A stretch of 64,000 bases of DNA from CAYUVF01 sp964448045 (GCA_964448045.1 CAYUVF010000006.1:34471-98470); one strand, 5' to 3'; numbered from the stretch's first letter, positions 38,116 through 46,920 are shown. The notes: generated by a model from the letters alone, not told the origin. Translations and numbers: made by a program.

Positions 38116-38229
38116 CCCTTAGGCACACACCTCACGAGAAGTTTGGGGGCTCTGGCGTTAAAACTCAGCGCAAGGAAGATGAGTCAGAGCCTGAAACCGA
38201 GCGGGGATAGACGGTGCACTCTACGTCAA

Positions 38230-38430
38230 TCAGCTCATGCCGGTGCTCCAAGTTACGTGTCGATCGGCGGTCCCGTCGAGCAGGCTCATCTCCTGACGCA
38301 GCCGCGGCGGTACGAATGGTCGGCGAGCTGTCGCGTCTTCGGGCAGCTTCTCGTTGGAGGCCTTGGGGATAGCGCCCGGCGAGGACGGGTTGCGGCGTGA
38401 GTCAGACATAGTCGCTTTCGTCGAAATCAT
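38230..38430 (-). CDS. Small peptide with lasso/RiPP-leader-like YxxPxL...T motif
   Basis: This 66-residue open frame has starts at 38430 or 38409 (MSDSRR). The first 38 residues are Ser/Pro/Lys-rich and disordered-looking. Residues 40-55 read FVPPRLRQEMSLLDGT, matching the (Y/F)xxPxLxxxGxLxxxT spacing of lasso-type RiPP leader peptides, except Met for Gly. Only 11 residues follow (ADRHVTWSTGMS starts at 56), without an acidic residue at core positions 7-9, so a classical lasso ring could not form. No PqqD-like, transglutaminase-like or asparagine-synthetase-like RiPP genes are in the window. It could be an orphan precursor or a coincidental match. Confidence 0.45.
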   Translation of the reverse strand: MISTKATMSDSRRNPSSPGAIPKASNEKLPEDATARRPFVPPRLRQEMSLLDGTADRHVTWSTGMS

Positions 38431-38485
38431 GAGATAGAAAGTAGTGGGTGCGGATACAAGGGGATGTAGCGCTTGGCACCTGAAT

Positions 38486-39190
38486 TTAGCGCACGACCGT
38501 CAGGCGGTGGATCTGAGCCGTGCCGCCGACCGTGAGGCGGGCCAGGTACAGGCCGCTCGCAACCGGCGCTCCGCTCCGGCCACGCCCGTCCCACCGCAGG
38601 TCATGCGTGCCGGCGTCCAGTGCCCGGTCGGTTACCGTAGCCACCCGTCGGCCCGTCACGTCGTAAATCACCAGCTGCACCGGCCCTGCGTCCGGCAGCC
38701 CCACGCGGAAGGTGGCCCCGCCGGACGCCACCGGGTTGGGGTAGAGCGCCTCGAAACGGAGCGCTTCAGGCACCACCGAAGCAAACCCCACCGGCGAGTC
38801 GAAGTCGGTTTCCAGCAGCCCGTCCTCGTCCGGGTCCTGCTCGGGGTTAGCGCACACGCTGGAGGCGACCGCGAAGTTGACGGACGTGGTGACCGAGGCG
38901 TCAGCCTGCTCGAGGGTGAGAGAGACCGTCCCGGGCGCCCCGCTAAAGTCATCGCCGGCTTCGGCAAAGGTCAGAAGCGGCCCGCCCACGCTGGTGGCGC
39001 CGGTGGTGGTCGGCGCCGGCTGGACCGATCCCCCGACCAGGGTAAAGTTCTGGAAGTTGGTGAAGGCGATTTTGGCCAGGCCGTCAGGGTTTTCGAATGT
39101 CAGGTCGATGCGGCCAAGGCCGTTCGCGGCGTAAGGGTCGCCTTCGGTCAGGACCGTCGTCACGCATTCGCCCACCACGGTGACGGTCAC
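38486..39190 (-). pseudogene. 5'-truncated type IX secreted protein (C-terminal part)
   Basis: The frame opens with a GTG at 39190 without a signal peptide; upstream in frame there is a TAG 30 bases away. The remaining 234 residues hold a beta-rich domain (VTVTVVGECVTTVLTEGDPY, ...VSLTLEQADASVTTSVNFAV) and a complete Por-type sorting domain (LYPNPVASGGATFRVGLPD, YDVTGRRVATV, VASGLYLARLTV). A type IX substrate needs an N-terminal signal peptide, so this fragment cannot be exported as it stands. It abuts a 5'-truncated kinase gene on the other strand at a 13-bp palindrome, indicating a rearrangement. Confidence 0.7.
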
Positions 39191-39191
39191 C
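39179..39191. repeat. 13-bp perfect palindrome at the junction of two truncated genes
   Basis: GGTGACGGTCACC is a perfect inverted repeat with a single central G. It lies at the point where the frames of the truncated type IX protein (minus) and truncated hybrid kinase (plus) meet, and supplies the GTG start of both residual frames. It may be a recombination junction signature or chance. Confidence 0.5.
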
Positions 39192-40982
39192 TCGCCGATG
39201 GCGGTGCCGCCGGGGCGCTACACCTTCCGCGTAGCTGCCCTTCGCCCCGGCGGCGAGTGGACCGAGGACGCCGCCCCCCTCCGGCTCACCGTGGCGCCCT
39301 TCTTCTACGAAACGTGGTGGTTCGTGGGGCTGTGCGGTGGGGCGTTTGGCCTGGCGCTCCTGGGCGGCTACCGGGCCCGCACGCGCCACCTGCGCCGCCG
39401 CCAAGAGCAGCTGCAAGCACGAGTCGAGGAGCAGACCCGGGCGCTCCGTACGGAGAAGGACAAGCTTCGCCACGAGAAGCAGAAGACCGAGCAGCAGGCC
39501 GAACGCCTGATGGAGCTGGACCGCCTCAAGAGCCGCTTCTTTACGAACGTCTCGAACGAGTTCCGCACGCCGCTCACGCTCACCATCGGCCCGCTCGAAG
39601 ACCTTCGATCAAGCGAGGCAGATCTTCCGACCGTAGCCCAGGAGAAGGTGGACCTGGCGCTGCGCAACAGCCGCCGCCTGCTCCGCCTCATCGGGCAGCT
39701 GCTCGACGTGGTCAAGCTGGAGGCGGGCGCGATGCGCCTGCACCCCGAACGGGCCGACCTCGCCGCGTTCGTGCGCCGCCTTGCCCGCACGTTCGTCCCG
39801 CTGGCCGAGCGGCGGCGCATGCGCTTCACCGTGCGCGACAGCGGGCCCGGCATCCCCAATGAGGAGCTGTCCCGTCTCTTCGAGCGCTTCTACCAGGCCC
39901 GGGAAACCGCCGCCGAGGTCCAGCCGAGCACCGGCATCGGCCTGTCGCTGGCCAAGGACCTCGCCGAGCTCCACGGCGGCACCCTCACCGTCGATAGCAC
40001 CATGGGCGTGGGAACGGCGTTCACCGTCCGGTGGCCGCGCGGCACAGGCGCCCCCGCGTCTGCCCCCGCCGCGCCCCGCACCACCACCCTGCTCACAGCC
40101 ACAACGCGCACCAACGGCGAGCCCCCATCGGGCGACGGTTCTGTGGGGAACGCTGCAGCGCCGCCCGACGAGGAGCCTGCGCCCTCGGAGGCCTCGGAGG
40201 AGGATCATCCCACGCTGCTCATCGCCGACGACAACGCCGAGATCCGGGCCTACGTGCGCAGCCACTTCGCGCCGCGCTACCGCGTACTGGAAACGGCCGA
40301 CGGGCGCGCTGCGCTGGACACCGCCCGCACGCGCCTGCCCGACTGCATCGTCAGCGACGTGATGATGCCCGACCTCGACGGCTTCGAACTCGTCCAGGCC
40401 CTGCAGGCCGATCCGGCGACGGACTTTCTGCCCGTCCTCCTGCTCACCGCCCGCGCCACCGATGCCGACAAGATTGAGGGCCTGAGCAAAGGAGCGGATG
40501 CCTATCTCACCAAACCGTTCAACATGCGCGAGCTGCAGGTCCGCGTCGAGGCTCTGATCGCTTCGCGCCAGCGGCTGAAGGAGCGCTTCGCCACGGCCCC
40601 GCCGCCCGGCGCTGCCGCTGCCCCGGCTCTCTTTCCGGACGACGTTTCGGCGTCGGAGGCCGCGTACCTGGAACGCGCCCAGGCCGTCGTTGAAGCGAAC
40701 CTGCACGACGAGGACTTCGGCGTCGAAGCCCTGGCCGCGGCGCTCGACCAAAGCCGCAGCACCGTCTACCGCCGGCTGCGCGACCTCCTGGACCAGTCGC
40801 CCACCGCCTTCCTCCGGACGATCCGCCTCGCACGCGGCGCGGCGCTGCTCCGCGAGGAGCAAGGCACCGTCAGCGAAGTCGCCTATGCCGTGGGCTTCAA
40901 GAGCGTCTCCCACCTCAGCCAGTGCTTCCGCGAGCAGTACGGCGTCCCCCCATCGGCCCATTCGGACGCCGTGCCGCAATGA
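39180..40982 (+). pseudogene. Truncated hybrid two-component kinase (Y_Y_Y end, defective kinase, receiver, AraC-type HTH)
   Basis: This is the 3' part (600 codons from GTG) of a large hybrid sensor of the HTCS type. Only the end of the Y_Y_Y domain (PPGRYTFRVAALRPGGEW) and the membrane helix (WWFVGLCGGAFGLALLGG) remain; the periplasmic propeller is missing. The phosphoacceptor site reads VSNEFRTPLT, with Asn126 in place of His. The ATPase N box is absent: the text jumps from LAERRRMRF directly to TVRDSGPGIP, implying an in-frame deletion of about 60 residues. The receiver domain (DDNAEIRAYV, SDVMMPDLDG, KPF) and AraC HTH (LDQSRSTVYRRL, VSEVAYAVGFKSVSHLSQCF) are intact. As a kinase it must be dead; expression is doubtful. 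Confidence 0.78.
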
Positions 40983-41070
40983 CCGGGCTTCCAAGTCAGT
41001 GCGTTGAACGTTGGCGCGTCCCCCCCGCGCGAGTGGCGGACGCCCGTACCTGCTGCAGGTGGATGTAGCG

Positions 41071-41733
41071 TCACTTTTTGAGGGCGAGCGTCAGCCCATC
41101 GGCCACGGGGATCATGCTGAGATGGACGCGCTCGTCGGCGTGGAGCTTCTTGTTGAGGCGCTGGATGGCGCGGACGCTCTCGTTGTCGATGTCGGGATCG
41201 GCCACGCGACCGTCGCGGAAGACATTGTCGAGCACGACGAGTCCGCCGGGGCGCAGGAGCCGGAGCGACCGCTCGTAATAGGCATCGTACTGCTCTTTAT
41301 CGGCATCGATGAAGGCGAAGTCGAACGTGCCGTGCTGCCCGTCGTCGAGCAGCGCATCGAGCGTATCGAGCGCCGGGGCAATCCGCAGATCGATTATGTC
41401 ATCGACGCCCGCTTCGCTCCAGTAGCGGCGGGCGATCCGCGTGTACTCCTCGCTGATGTCGCACGCCACGAGGCGCCCGTCCTCCGGCAACGCCTCGGCC
41501 ACGGCGAGGGCGCTGTAGCCGGTGAAGACGCCGATCTCCAGCGCTTTCCGCGCATCCAGCATCCGCACCAAGAGCTGCATGAAGGGGCCCTGCTCGGGGG
41601 CAATTTGCATGTTCGATTGCGGATGGGCGGCGGTTTCTTCGCGCAGCCGGCGCATCACGGGCGATTCCCGCAGCGACACATCGAGCAGGTACTGATGAAG
41701 GGCTTCGGAGAGGCCGATGGAGCGGGTGGACAT
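41071..41733 (-). CDS. SAM-dependent O-methyltransferase (CCoAOMT-like)
   Basis: This 220-residue enzyme starts at the ATG at 41733 (MSTRSIGLSEALHQYLLD). It shows the class I methyltransferase motifs of the caffeoyl-CoA O-methyltransferase-like group: motif I ALEIGVFTGYSALAVAEAL, an acidic ACDIS strand end for the ribose, the metal-binding FDFAFIDADKEQYDAYYE and GGLVVLDNVFRDGRV. Such enzymes methylate catechol-type hydroxyls with a divalent metal. Substrate is unknown. A strong terminator for the upstream iron-binding lipoprotein gene lies just before its start, so it is transcribed separately. Confidence 0.9.
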   Translation of the reverse strand: MSTRSIGLSEALHQYLLDVSLRESPVMRRLREETAAHPQSNMQIAPEQGPFMQLLVRMLDARKALEIGVFTGYSALAVAEALPEDGRLVACDISEEYTRIARRYWSEAGVDDIIDLRIAPALDTLDALLDDGQHGTFDFAFIDADKEQYDAYYERSLRLLRPGGLVVLDNVFRDGRVADPDIDNESVRAIQRLNKKLHADERVHLSMIPVADGLTLALKK

Positions 41734-41758
41734 GGCAGTCGAGCAATCGGGTGGACAC

Positions 41759-41800
41759 AAAAAATGGGAGCGCGGGCGGATACCTCCCCCACGCTCCCAT
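41759..41800 (-). terminator. Rho-independent terminator of the iron-binding lipoprotein gene
   Basis: On the minus strand a 9-bp perfect stem (ATGGGAGCG pairing with CGCTCCCAT across a 19-base loop) is followed by a run of six T. It lies 22 bp after the stop of the substrate-binding lipoprotein gene at 41823-42860. Confidence 0.8.
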
Positions 41801-41822
41801 ACGCTCAACCGTCCGGACTCGT

Positions 41823-42860
41823 TTACAGCGCGCCGGCATCGCGCAGCAGTTGCAGCGTGGCGTCGAGATCGCGCAGCTGCTCGAAGTCGAACGTCGGGCT
41901 CATCTGCAGGGCCTGATCGACGGCCATCAGGTACTCGGGCACCTCCACGCCTTCGATGACGGGATACTCGTTCACCTGCGTCGCGGCGAAGCGCTGCGCC
42001 TCCTCCGAAAGCAAGAAGCGCAGGAAGTCCTGGGCCGCCTCCGGCTGATCGCTCGTGCTGAGCTGCCCTGCGCCGGTGACCAGGGCAAGATTACCCACAT
42101 CGCCCGAGGCGAAGTGATACGTCTCGACCGGCGCCTGCGGGTTGACGGCGGACTCGTCTTCGACTTTGGCGTCGCCGTACTTGAGGCGCAGTACGTAGTA
42201 GTGATTCGTGAGCGCGATGTCAATCTCGCCCGCGGCCAGCGCCTGAATCATGGGCGTGTTGGAGGTGTAGCTGTTCGGATTCAGCGCCTGCATGTCTTCC
42301 AGCCATGTGGTGGTGGTATCGGGCCCGTGCAGGGTGCGCATGGCGGTGATGAAGTCCTGAAAGCTGGAGTACGCCGGCGTCCATCCGATGCGCCCCTCGT
42401 ACTGGTCGAGGCTGGGCAGATCGAGCACCGATTCGGGCAGCTCCTCCGGATTCACGTTCTCGGGATTGTACGCGAGGACGCGGAAGCGCGTGGTGACGGG
42501 CGTCCAGCGGGCGCTCGACGGGGCGAAGTTGGCCGGGCGCTCCAGCAGCGAATCGGGCAGGGAGGCGAGCAGATCGGCGTTGCGGGCCTGGCCGAGTGCG
42601 CCGGTGGTGTTGGCCCAGAAGACATCGGCCGGGCTCTGGTCGCCCTCTTCTTCGAGCGCCGCCAGGAGCTGGGCGTCGGAGCCGTACCGCACGCTCACCT
42701 CGCGGTCGGTCTGCTGGCGATACTGCTCCACCAGCGGATCGACGAGTGCTTTGCTGCGCCCGGAGTAGATAACAAGTTCATCGGTATCGCCCTGCTGGCA
42801 GGCGCTCAGGGTGAAAGTAAGAAGCAGCGCGCCGAGCAGCGCAAAAACGGATTGTTTCAT
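41823..42860 (-). CDS. Iron(III) ABC transporter substrate-binding lipoprotein (FutA/FbpA-like), solitary
   Basis: This 345-residue protein starts at the ATG at 42860 with a lipoprotein signal (lipobox LSAC, Cys21). The mature domain starts ELVIYSGRSKALVDPLVEQY and includes DVFWANTTGALGQ, KWTPVTTRFRVLAYNP-like and EIDIALTNHYYVLRLKY segments (tandem Tyr residues that ligate Fe3+ in FbpA/FutA). It therefore binds ferric iron for an ABC permease. No permease or ATPase gene is adjacent on either side; the partners must be elsewhere. A perfect 17-bp palindrome 43 bp upstream is the likely iron-responsive operator, and a clear terminator follows the gene, so it is monocistronic. Confidence 0.9.
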   Translation of the reverse strand: MKQSVFALLGALLLTFTLSACQQGDTDELVIYSGRSKALVDPLVEQYRQQTDREVSVRYGSDAQLLAALEEEGDQSPADVFWANTTGALGQARNADLLASLPDSLLERPANFAPSSARWTPVTTRFRVLAYNPENVNPEELPESVLDLPSLDQYEGRIGWTPAYSSFQDFITAMRTLHGPDTTTTWLEDMQALNPNSYTSNTPMIQALAAGEIDIALTNHYYVLRLKYGDAKVEDESAVNPQAPVETYHFASGDVGNLALVTGAGQLSTSDQPEAAQDFLRFLLSEEAQRFAATQVNEYPVIEGVEVPEYLMAVDQALQMSPTFDFEQLRDLDATLQLLRDAGAL

Positions 42861-42902
42861 GGTGCCTGTGATGAAAATGAGTGGGGTCGCGACGTGCATC
42901 TG

Positions 42903-42919
42903 TTTAGATCCAATCTAAA
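42903..42919 (-). promoter_or_regulatory. Palindromic operator (DtxR/MntR- or Fur-like) upstream of the iron-binding protein gene
   Basis: TTTAGATCCAATCTAAA is a perfect 7-3-7 inverted repeat, 43 bp upstream of the lipoprotein start, in an AT-rich promoter region. Its TTTAGAT...ATCTAAA arms resemble metal-dependent repressor boxes of the DtxR/IdeR/MntR type more than a 19-bp Fur box. Iron-repressed transcription is the natural reading given the gene it precedes. Confidence 0.65.
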
Positions 42920-43124
42920 AACAAACGACACTATTGCAGACGAACGGGCCGGCTCCCCCTCCGGGTCGGCCCGAAAGTCACGTGAAATCCACACCAAAGC
43001 ACCGAGGGAGCTGCGCCGCTGAACGAGCTCTCCAGCCGCGCCCCATTTACCTTGTCCCCACCACCGCTTTTCTTGAGCGATACCGCCGCGCGGTTTCCTC
43101 TGCCCATCCGACCTCCCTCGACCC

Positions 43125-43664
43125 ATGCAGATTCAGCGATCTGGCGTCACGCTCGAACTGATGCAAGGCGACATTGCCCGGCAGGACAATATCGACGCGG
43201 TGGTCAACGCCGCCAACGCGCAGCTGCAGATGGGCGGCGGCGTGGCCGGCGCGATCCACCGGGCTGCCGGACCGGGACTGGCAGAAGAGACGCGCCCGCT
43301 GGCACCCATCCGGCCAGGCGAGGCCGTCATCACGAGCGGGCACAACCTGCCGAATCCGCACGTCATCCACTGCCTCGGTCCCGTCTACGGCCGCGACGAG
43401 CCCGCCGAAGACCTCCTCCGCGAATGCTACGAACATGCACTCCGGCTGGCGGAAGAGAACGACATCGAATCGGTGGCCTTTCCGGCGATTTCGACGGGGG
43501 CGTTCGGCTATCCGATGGAGGAAGCCGCCGCCGTCGCGCTGTCCACCGTCCTCGACGCCATGCCCAAGCTGGACGCAGTCGAGCACATCCGCTTCGTGCT
43601 TTACGACCACCGCGCGCTCGCCGTGCACGAATCGGCCCTCAAGCGCCTAACGGAATCCGGCTGA
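43125..43664 (+). CDS. Macro-domain protein (ADP-ribose / O-acetyl-ADP-ribose deacetylase type)
   Basis: This 179-residue protein is essentially one macro domain. The ADP-ribose-binding blocks are VVNAANAQLQMGGGVAGAIHRAAG (in two parts) and SVAFPAISTGAFGYPMEEAA. It matches the MacroD/YmdB-type length and motif layout. These enzymes remove ADP-ribose from Asp/Glu or deacetylate O-acetyl-ADP-ribose made by sirtuins. The gene has its own promoter region opposite the iron-binding lipoprotein gene and ends 88 bp before the threonine-synthase-like gene. Confidence 0.92.
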   Translation: MQIQRSGVTLELMQGDIARQDNIDAVVNAANAQLQMGGGVAGAIHRAAGPGLAEETRPLAPIRPGEAVITSGHNLPNPHVIHCLGPVYGRDEPAEDLLRECYEHALRLAEENDIESVAFPAISTGAFGYPMEEAAAVALSTVLDAMPKLDAVEHIRFVLYDHRALAVHESALKRLTESG

Positions 43665-43751
43665 TGAATGAGCGTGGTGCACGGGCGCAGGAAAAACGCC
43701 CAGCATCTCTACGCGCCCTCTCGCCCAAATGCCCTCTCGCCCAACCGCCCC

Positions 43752-44978
43752 ATGCCCTCCTTCGTCTCCCACCTCGAAAGCGCCCTCGACGGCACTACGT
43801 TCGACGCCCACACGATCCAGACGACGCACCGCGGCCGCCCGCTGTGGGTCCGCTACGACCTCGACGCCGTGGGCGATGCGCTCACGAAAGCGCAGCTCCG
43901 CGACCGCCCGCCGACGATGTGGCGCTACCGGGAGTTGCTCCCGCCGCGCGACGACGCCTCGATCGTGTCGCTCGGTGAAGGGATGAGCCCGACGCTACCG
44001 TGCCCGCGCCTCGGCGACCGCCTCGGGCTGGACGACCTCTGGATCAAGGATGAGGCGCAGCTGCCCACCGGCACGTTCAAGGTGCGCGGCCTCTCGGCGG
44101 CGCTGACGATGGCGACCGAGCTGGGTATCGATCGCGTGGCGCTGCCGACTGCCGGGAATGCCGGCGGCGCCACCGCGGTGTATGCGGCGCGGGCCGGCAT
44201 CGAGGCATTCATCTTCATGCCCGACGACGCCCCCGCCGTCAACCGGTACGAAGCGGCCCTCGCCGGCGCGCACGTCTTCCTCGTCAACGGCCTGATCACC
44301 GACTGCGGCGCGATCGTGGAGGCGGGCAAAGAGCGCATCGGTTGGTTCGAGGTGTCGACGATGAAGGAGCCCTACCGCATCGAGGGTAAAAAGACGATGG
44401 GGCTGGAACTGGCCGAGCAGTTCGCGTGGGATCTGCCCGATGTCATCCTGTATCCGACGGGCGGCGGCACCGGACTCGTCGGCATGTGGAAGGCGTTTCA
44501 GGAACTGGCCGCGCTGGGCTGGGTCGATCCCGACGCGCTGCCGCGCATGGTCGCCGTGCAGTCCGATGGCTGCTATCCCATCGTGCGGGCCTTCGAGCAG
44601 GGCAAGCGCTTCGCCGAGCCGTTCGACAACGCCCAGACCGTCGCCCCCGGCATCCGCGTCCCCAAAGCCGTGGGCGACTTTATGGTGCTCGATGCCCTCC
44701 GCGAGAGCGGCGGCCGCGCCGTGGCCGTCCCCGACGCGCAGATCACCAGCTGGATGCAGCTGGCCACCTCCACCGAAGGCCTCTCCGTCGGCCCCGAAGC
44801 GGCGGCCTGCGTGGGCGCCGCCCAGCAGGGCGCCGAGGCGGGCTGGCTCCGCCCCGACGACCGCGTCGTCATCTTCAACTGCGGCGCCGCCCAGAAATAC
44901 CCCGACGTGATGGCGCGCGCCCTGCCGCACATCGACAAGGACGCGCCCGACTGGGACCGGATCGCGCCGGGCGAGTGA
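43752..44978 (+). CDS. thrC: Threonine synthase-like PLP enzyme
   Basis: This 408-residue protein starts at the ATG at 43752. The PLP lysine is in TGTFKVRG, the phosphate loop is LYPTGGGTGLVGMW, and the domain starts with IVSLGEGMSPTLPCPRLGDR, characteristic of the threonine synthase branch of type II PLP enzymes (O-phosphohomoserine to threonine). Cysteate synthase or a threonine-dehydratase-like role cannot be excluded for this long-N-terminus group, and no other threonine genes are near. It converges with pdxH, a PLP-biosynthesis gene, one base apart, which is a suggestive but probably incidental neighbourhood. Confidence 0.8.
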   Translation: MPSFVSHLESALDGTTFDAHTIQTTHRGRPLWVRYDLDAVGDALTKAQLRDRPPTMWRYRELLPPRDDASIVSLGEGMSPTLPCPRLGDRLGLDDLWIKDEAQLPTGTFKVRGLSAALTMATELGIDRVALPTAGNAGGATAVYAARAGIEAFIFMPDDAPAVNRYEAALAGAHVFLVNGLITDCGAIVEAGKERIGWFEVSTMKEPYRIEGKKTMGLELAEQFAWDLPDVILYPTGGGTGLVGMWKAFQELAALGWVDPDALPRMVAVQSDGCYPIVRAFEQGKRFAEPFDNAQTVAPGIRVPKAVGDFMVLDALRESGGRAVAVPDAQITSWMQLATSTEGLSVGPEAAACVGAAQQGAEAGWLRPDDRVVIFNCGAAQKYPDVMARALPHIDKDAPDWDRIAPGE

Positions 44979-44979
44979 C

Positions 44980-45579
44980 TTACGGCGCCACCCGCTGATG
45001 CGCCCAGTCGCCGCCGGAACGGATGTAGCGGATGCGTTCGTGCAGCCGCCGGGCCCGGGCCTCCCAGAACTCGATCGTCCGGGGCCGGACGCGGTAGACC
45101 TGCCAGTACGGCGGCCGGGGGATCGTCTCGTGCTCGGCGAATCGCTCGTCGATGGCGTGCATGCGCTGCTCTAACGCGTCCAGCGTCATCGGTTGGCTCT
45201 GCGATGAGGCCCAGGCGGTGCCTTTGCTGCGGCGCGGGCGCTCGGCGAAGAAGGCGTCGGCCTCGGCGTCGGTGCCTGGCTCGACGGTGCCCTGCACGCG
45301 GATCTGCCGCTCCAGCGGGCCCCAGTAAAACGTGAGCGCCGCGCGGGGCGTCGCGTCCAGCGACTGGCCCTTCGGCGAGCGCCGATCGGTGAAAAACGCG
45401 AATCCGCGGGCGCTGGCCTCGTGCAGCAGCACGATCCGCCCCTCCGGCCATCCGTCGGGCGACACGGTCGACAGGCTCATCGCCCCGGCGTACCGGATCG
45501 CCTCGCATGCCTCCGCGTCGGCGAACCACTCCGCGAAGACGGTCATCGGATCGGGCGGCGGATCGGCAAAATCGGGCAT
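44980..45579 (-). CDS. pdxH: Pyridoxamine 5'-phosphate oxidase
   Basis: This 199-residue FMN flavoprotein has the PNPOx split-barrel: AMSLSTVSPDGWPEGRIVLLH, a GFAFFTDRRSPKGQSLDA FMN-binding stretch and the C-terminal PNP_phzG_C dimerisation block ending RPRTIEFWEARARRLHERIR with RYIRSGGDWAHQRVAP. Length matches E. coli PdxH (218 aa). It oxidises PNP/PMP to pyridoxal 5'-phosphate. The substrate-binding R...H-x-R near the C-terminus (WAHQRVAP) is kept. Its stop lies one base from that of the threonine-synthase-like gene. Confidence 0.94.
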   Translation of the reverse strand: MPDFADPPPDPMTVFAEWFADAEACEAIRYAGAMSLSTVSPDGWPEGRIVLLHEASARGFAFFTDRRSPKGQSLDATPRAALTFYWGPLERQIRVQGTVEPGTDAEADAFFAERPRRSKGTAWASSQSQPMTLDALEQRMHAIDERFAEHETIPRPPYWQVYRVRPRTIEFWEARARRLHERIRYIRSGGDWAHQRVAP

Positions 45580-45777
45580 CGGATGGTGGATGGCGGATTG
45601 GAGCAGTTATCGGCGCAGTCGTTTCAACCGCAGCACGGCGCCGAAGTATCCGCATCGATCCCGCTCCCCAAACGAATCGCCGCGAAAGCGCCACACTTCC
45701 GTGACAACCTCCGCGCGGCGGCGGCATTGACCGAGTAGACCGCCGATGCAACCGATACTCAACCGATGGAGGCTCCC

Positions 45778-46770
45778 ATGACGACCCGATCCCCCCGCCC
45801 CCGGCGATGGCTCTCCGGCCTGCTCGCCCTCGCCCTGCTCCTCACCGTCGCCGCGTGCGATTCGTCGACGCCCGCCGACGCGCCCGAGCTCGATTCGCCC
45901 GAACTGGAGGCGCTGGTGAACGACTTCGCGACCGATCTCTCGCTCTCCGCGCAAGCGAAAAACACGCTCACGAGCGCCGTCGCCAAACACACGCGTAAAG
46001 AGCGCGCCCCCGGCTTTCTCTGGCACATCGCCGCCGACCTGCAACCGACGCTCTCCGACGCCCAGCTCGACCGGATCGAATCCTTCGTCACGGAGGCGCG
46101 CCCGCGCCGCGACCGGATGGAGCGCCGCCTCCATCGCATCAAAGACGGCCTCCAGCGCGCGCTCCAGCACCTCGACTTGACGGATGCGCAGAAAGACTCG
46201 ATTCGCGCCATCCGGTCCGCCTATCAGCCGCAGATCCGCGCACTCCGGCAGGCGCGCCGCAGCGGGGAGATCACGCCGGAGGCCTTCCGCGCGCAGATGC
46301 GTGCGCTTCGCGCTAAGCTGCGTGCCGACATCAGCGGCGTCCTCACCGATGAGCAGCGCGCCGAGTTGGAGGCGATGCGCGAGCGGTGGCAGGAGCGCCG
46401 CGCAGATCGACGCGCCCAGTGGCAGGAACGCCGGGCCGAGGCCCGCGCCGTCCGCGCCGAGGTGCTCAACTTGAGCGCGGATCAGGAGGAGGCGCTGCAG
46501 ACGCTCCGCGCCGAGCACCGCGCGCAGTTGCAGGCGCTCCGCGACCAGCGCCAGAGCGGCGACCTCACCCCGCAGCAGCTCATCGATGCGCTCACCGATC
46601 TGCGCACCGAACACCGCGCTGCCCTCCGCGACATCCTCTCGTCCACCCAGTACGAGATCGTGATGATCCACCGCGCGCTGGCGATTAAAGCGATGCAGAA
46701 CCGCGCTGCGCACCGGGCGCATCAACGCGGCGCCAAGCAGGGCCCGCCGCGCCACCGGGGCATGCGGTAG
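45778..46770 (+). CDS. Lipoprotein with Spy/CpxP-like helical repeats
   Basis: This protein has 331 residues from the ATG at 45778 (45766 is also possible). The lipobox VAAC sets Cys27 as the lipidated residue. The rest is strongly helical and charged, with repeated LTDAQKDSIRAIR, LTDEQRAELEAMRERWQERR and LSADQEEALQTLRAEHRAQL units. These resemble the LTxxQ motif of the Spy/CpxP family of periplasmic chaperones and stress sensors. The Arg/Gln/Glu-rich coiled coil is longer than Spy (about 160 aa), apparently because the unit has been duplicated. A role in envelope stress or metal-induced folding is inferred. Confidence 0.78.
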   Translation: MTTRSPRPRRWLSGLLALALLLTVAACDSSTPADAPELDSPELEALVNDFATDLSLSAQAKNTLTSAVAKHTRKERAPGFLWHIAADLQPTLSDAQLDRIESFVTEARPRRDRMERRLHRIKDGLQRALQHLDLTDAQKDSIRAIRSAYQPQIRALRQARRSGEITPEAFRAQMRALRAKLRADISGVLTDEQRAELEAMRERWQERRADRRAQWQERRAEARAVRAEVLNLSADQEEALQTLRAEHRAQLQALRDQRQSGDLTPQQLIDALTDLRTEHRAALRDILSSTQYEIVMIHRALAIKAMQNRAAHRAHQRGAKQGPPRHRGMR

Positions 46771-46920
46771 TGGCGGATCGGCGCGATCACGAATCACCGG
46801 AATGCGGGGCGTCGTCTTCGGGCGGCGTCCCGTGTGCTGTGGATGGGCATCGACCTCGCGCGAGTCCGGTGCGTTCGCTATCATAACTGCGCCGGCCTTT
46901 CGCACCCGACTCGCGCCGCC

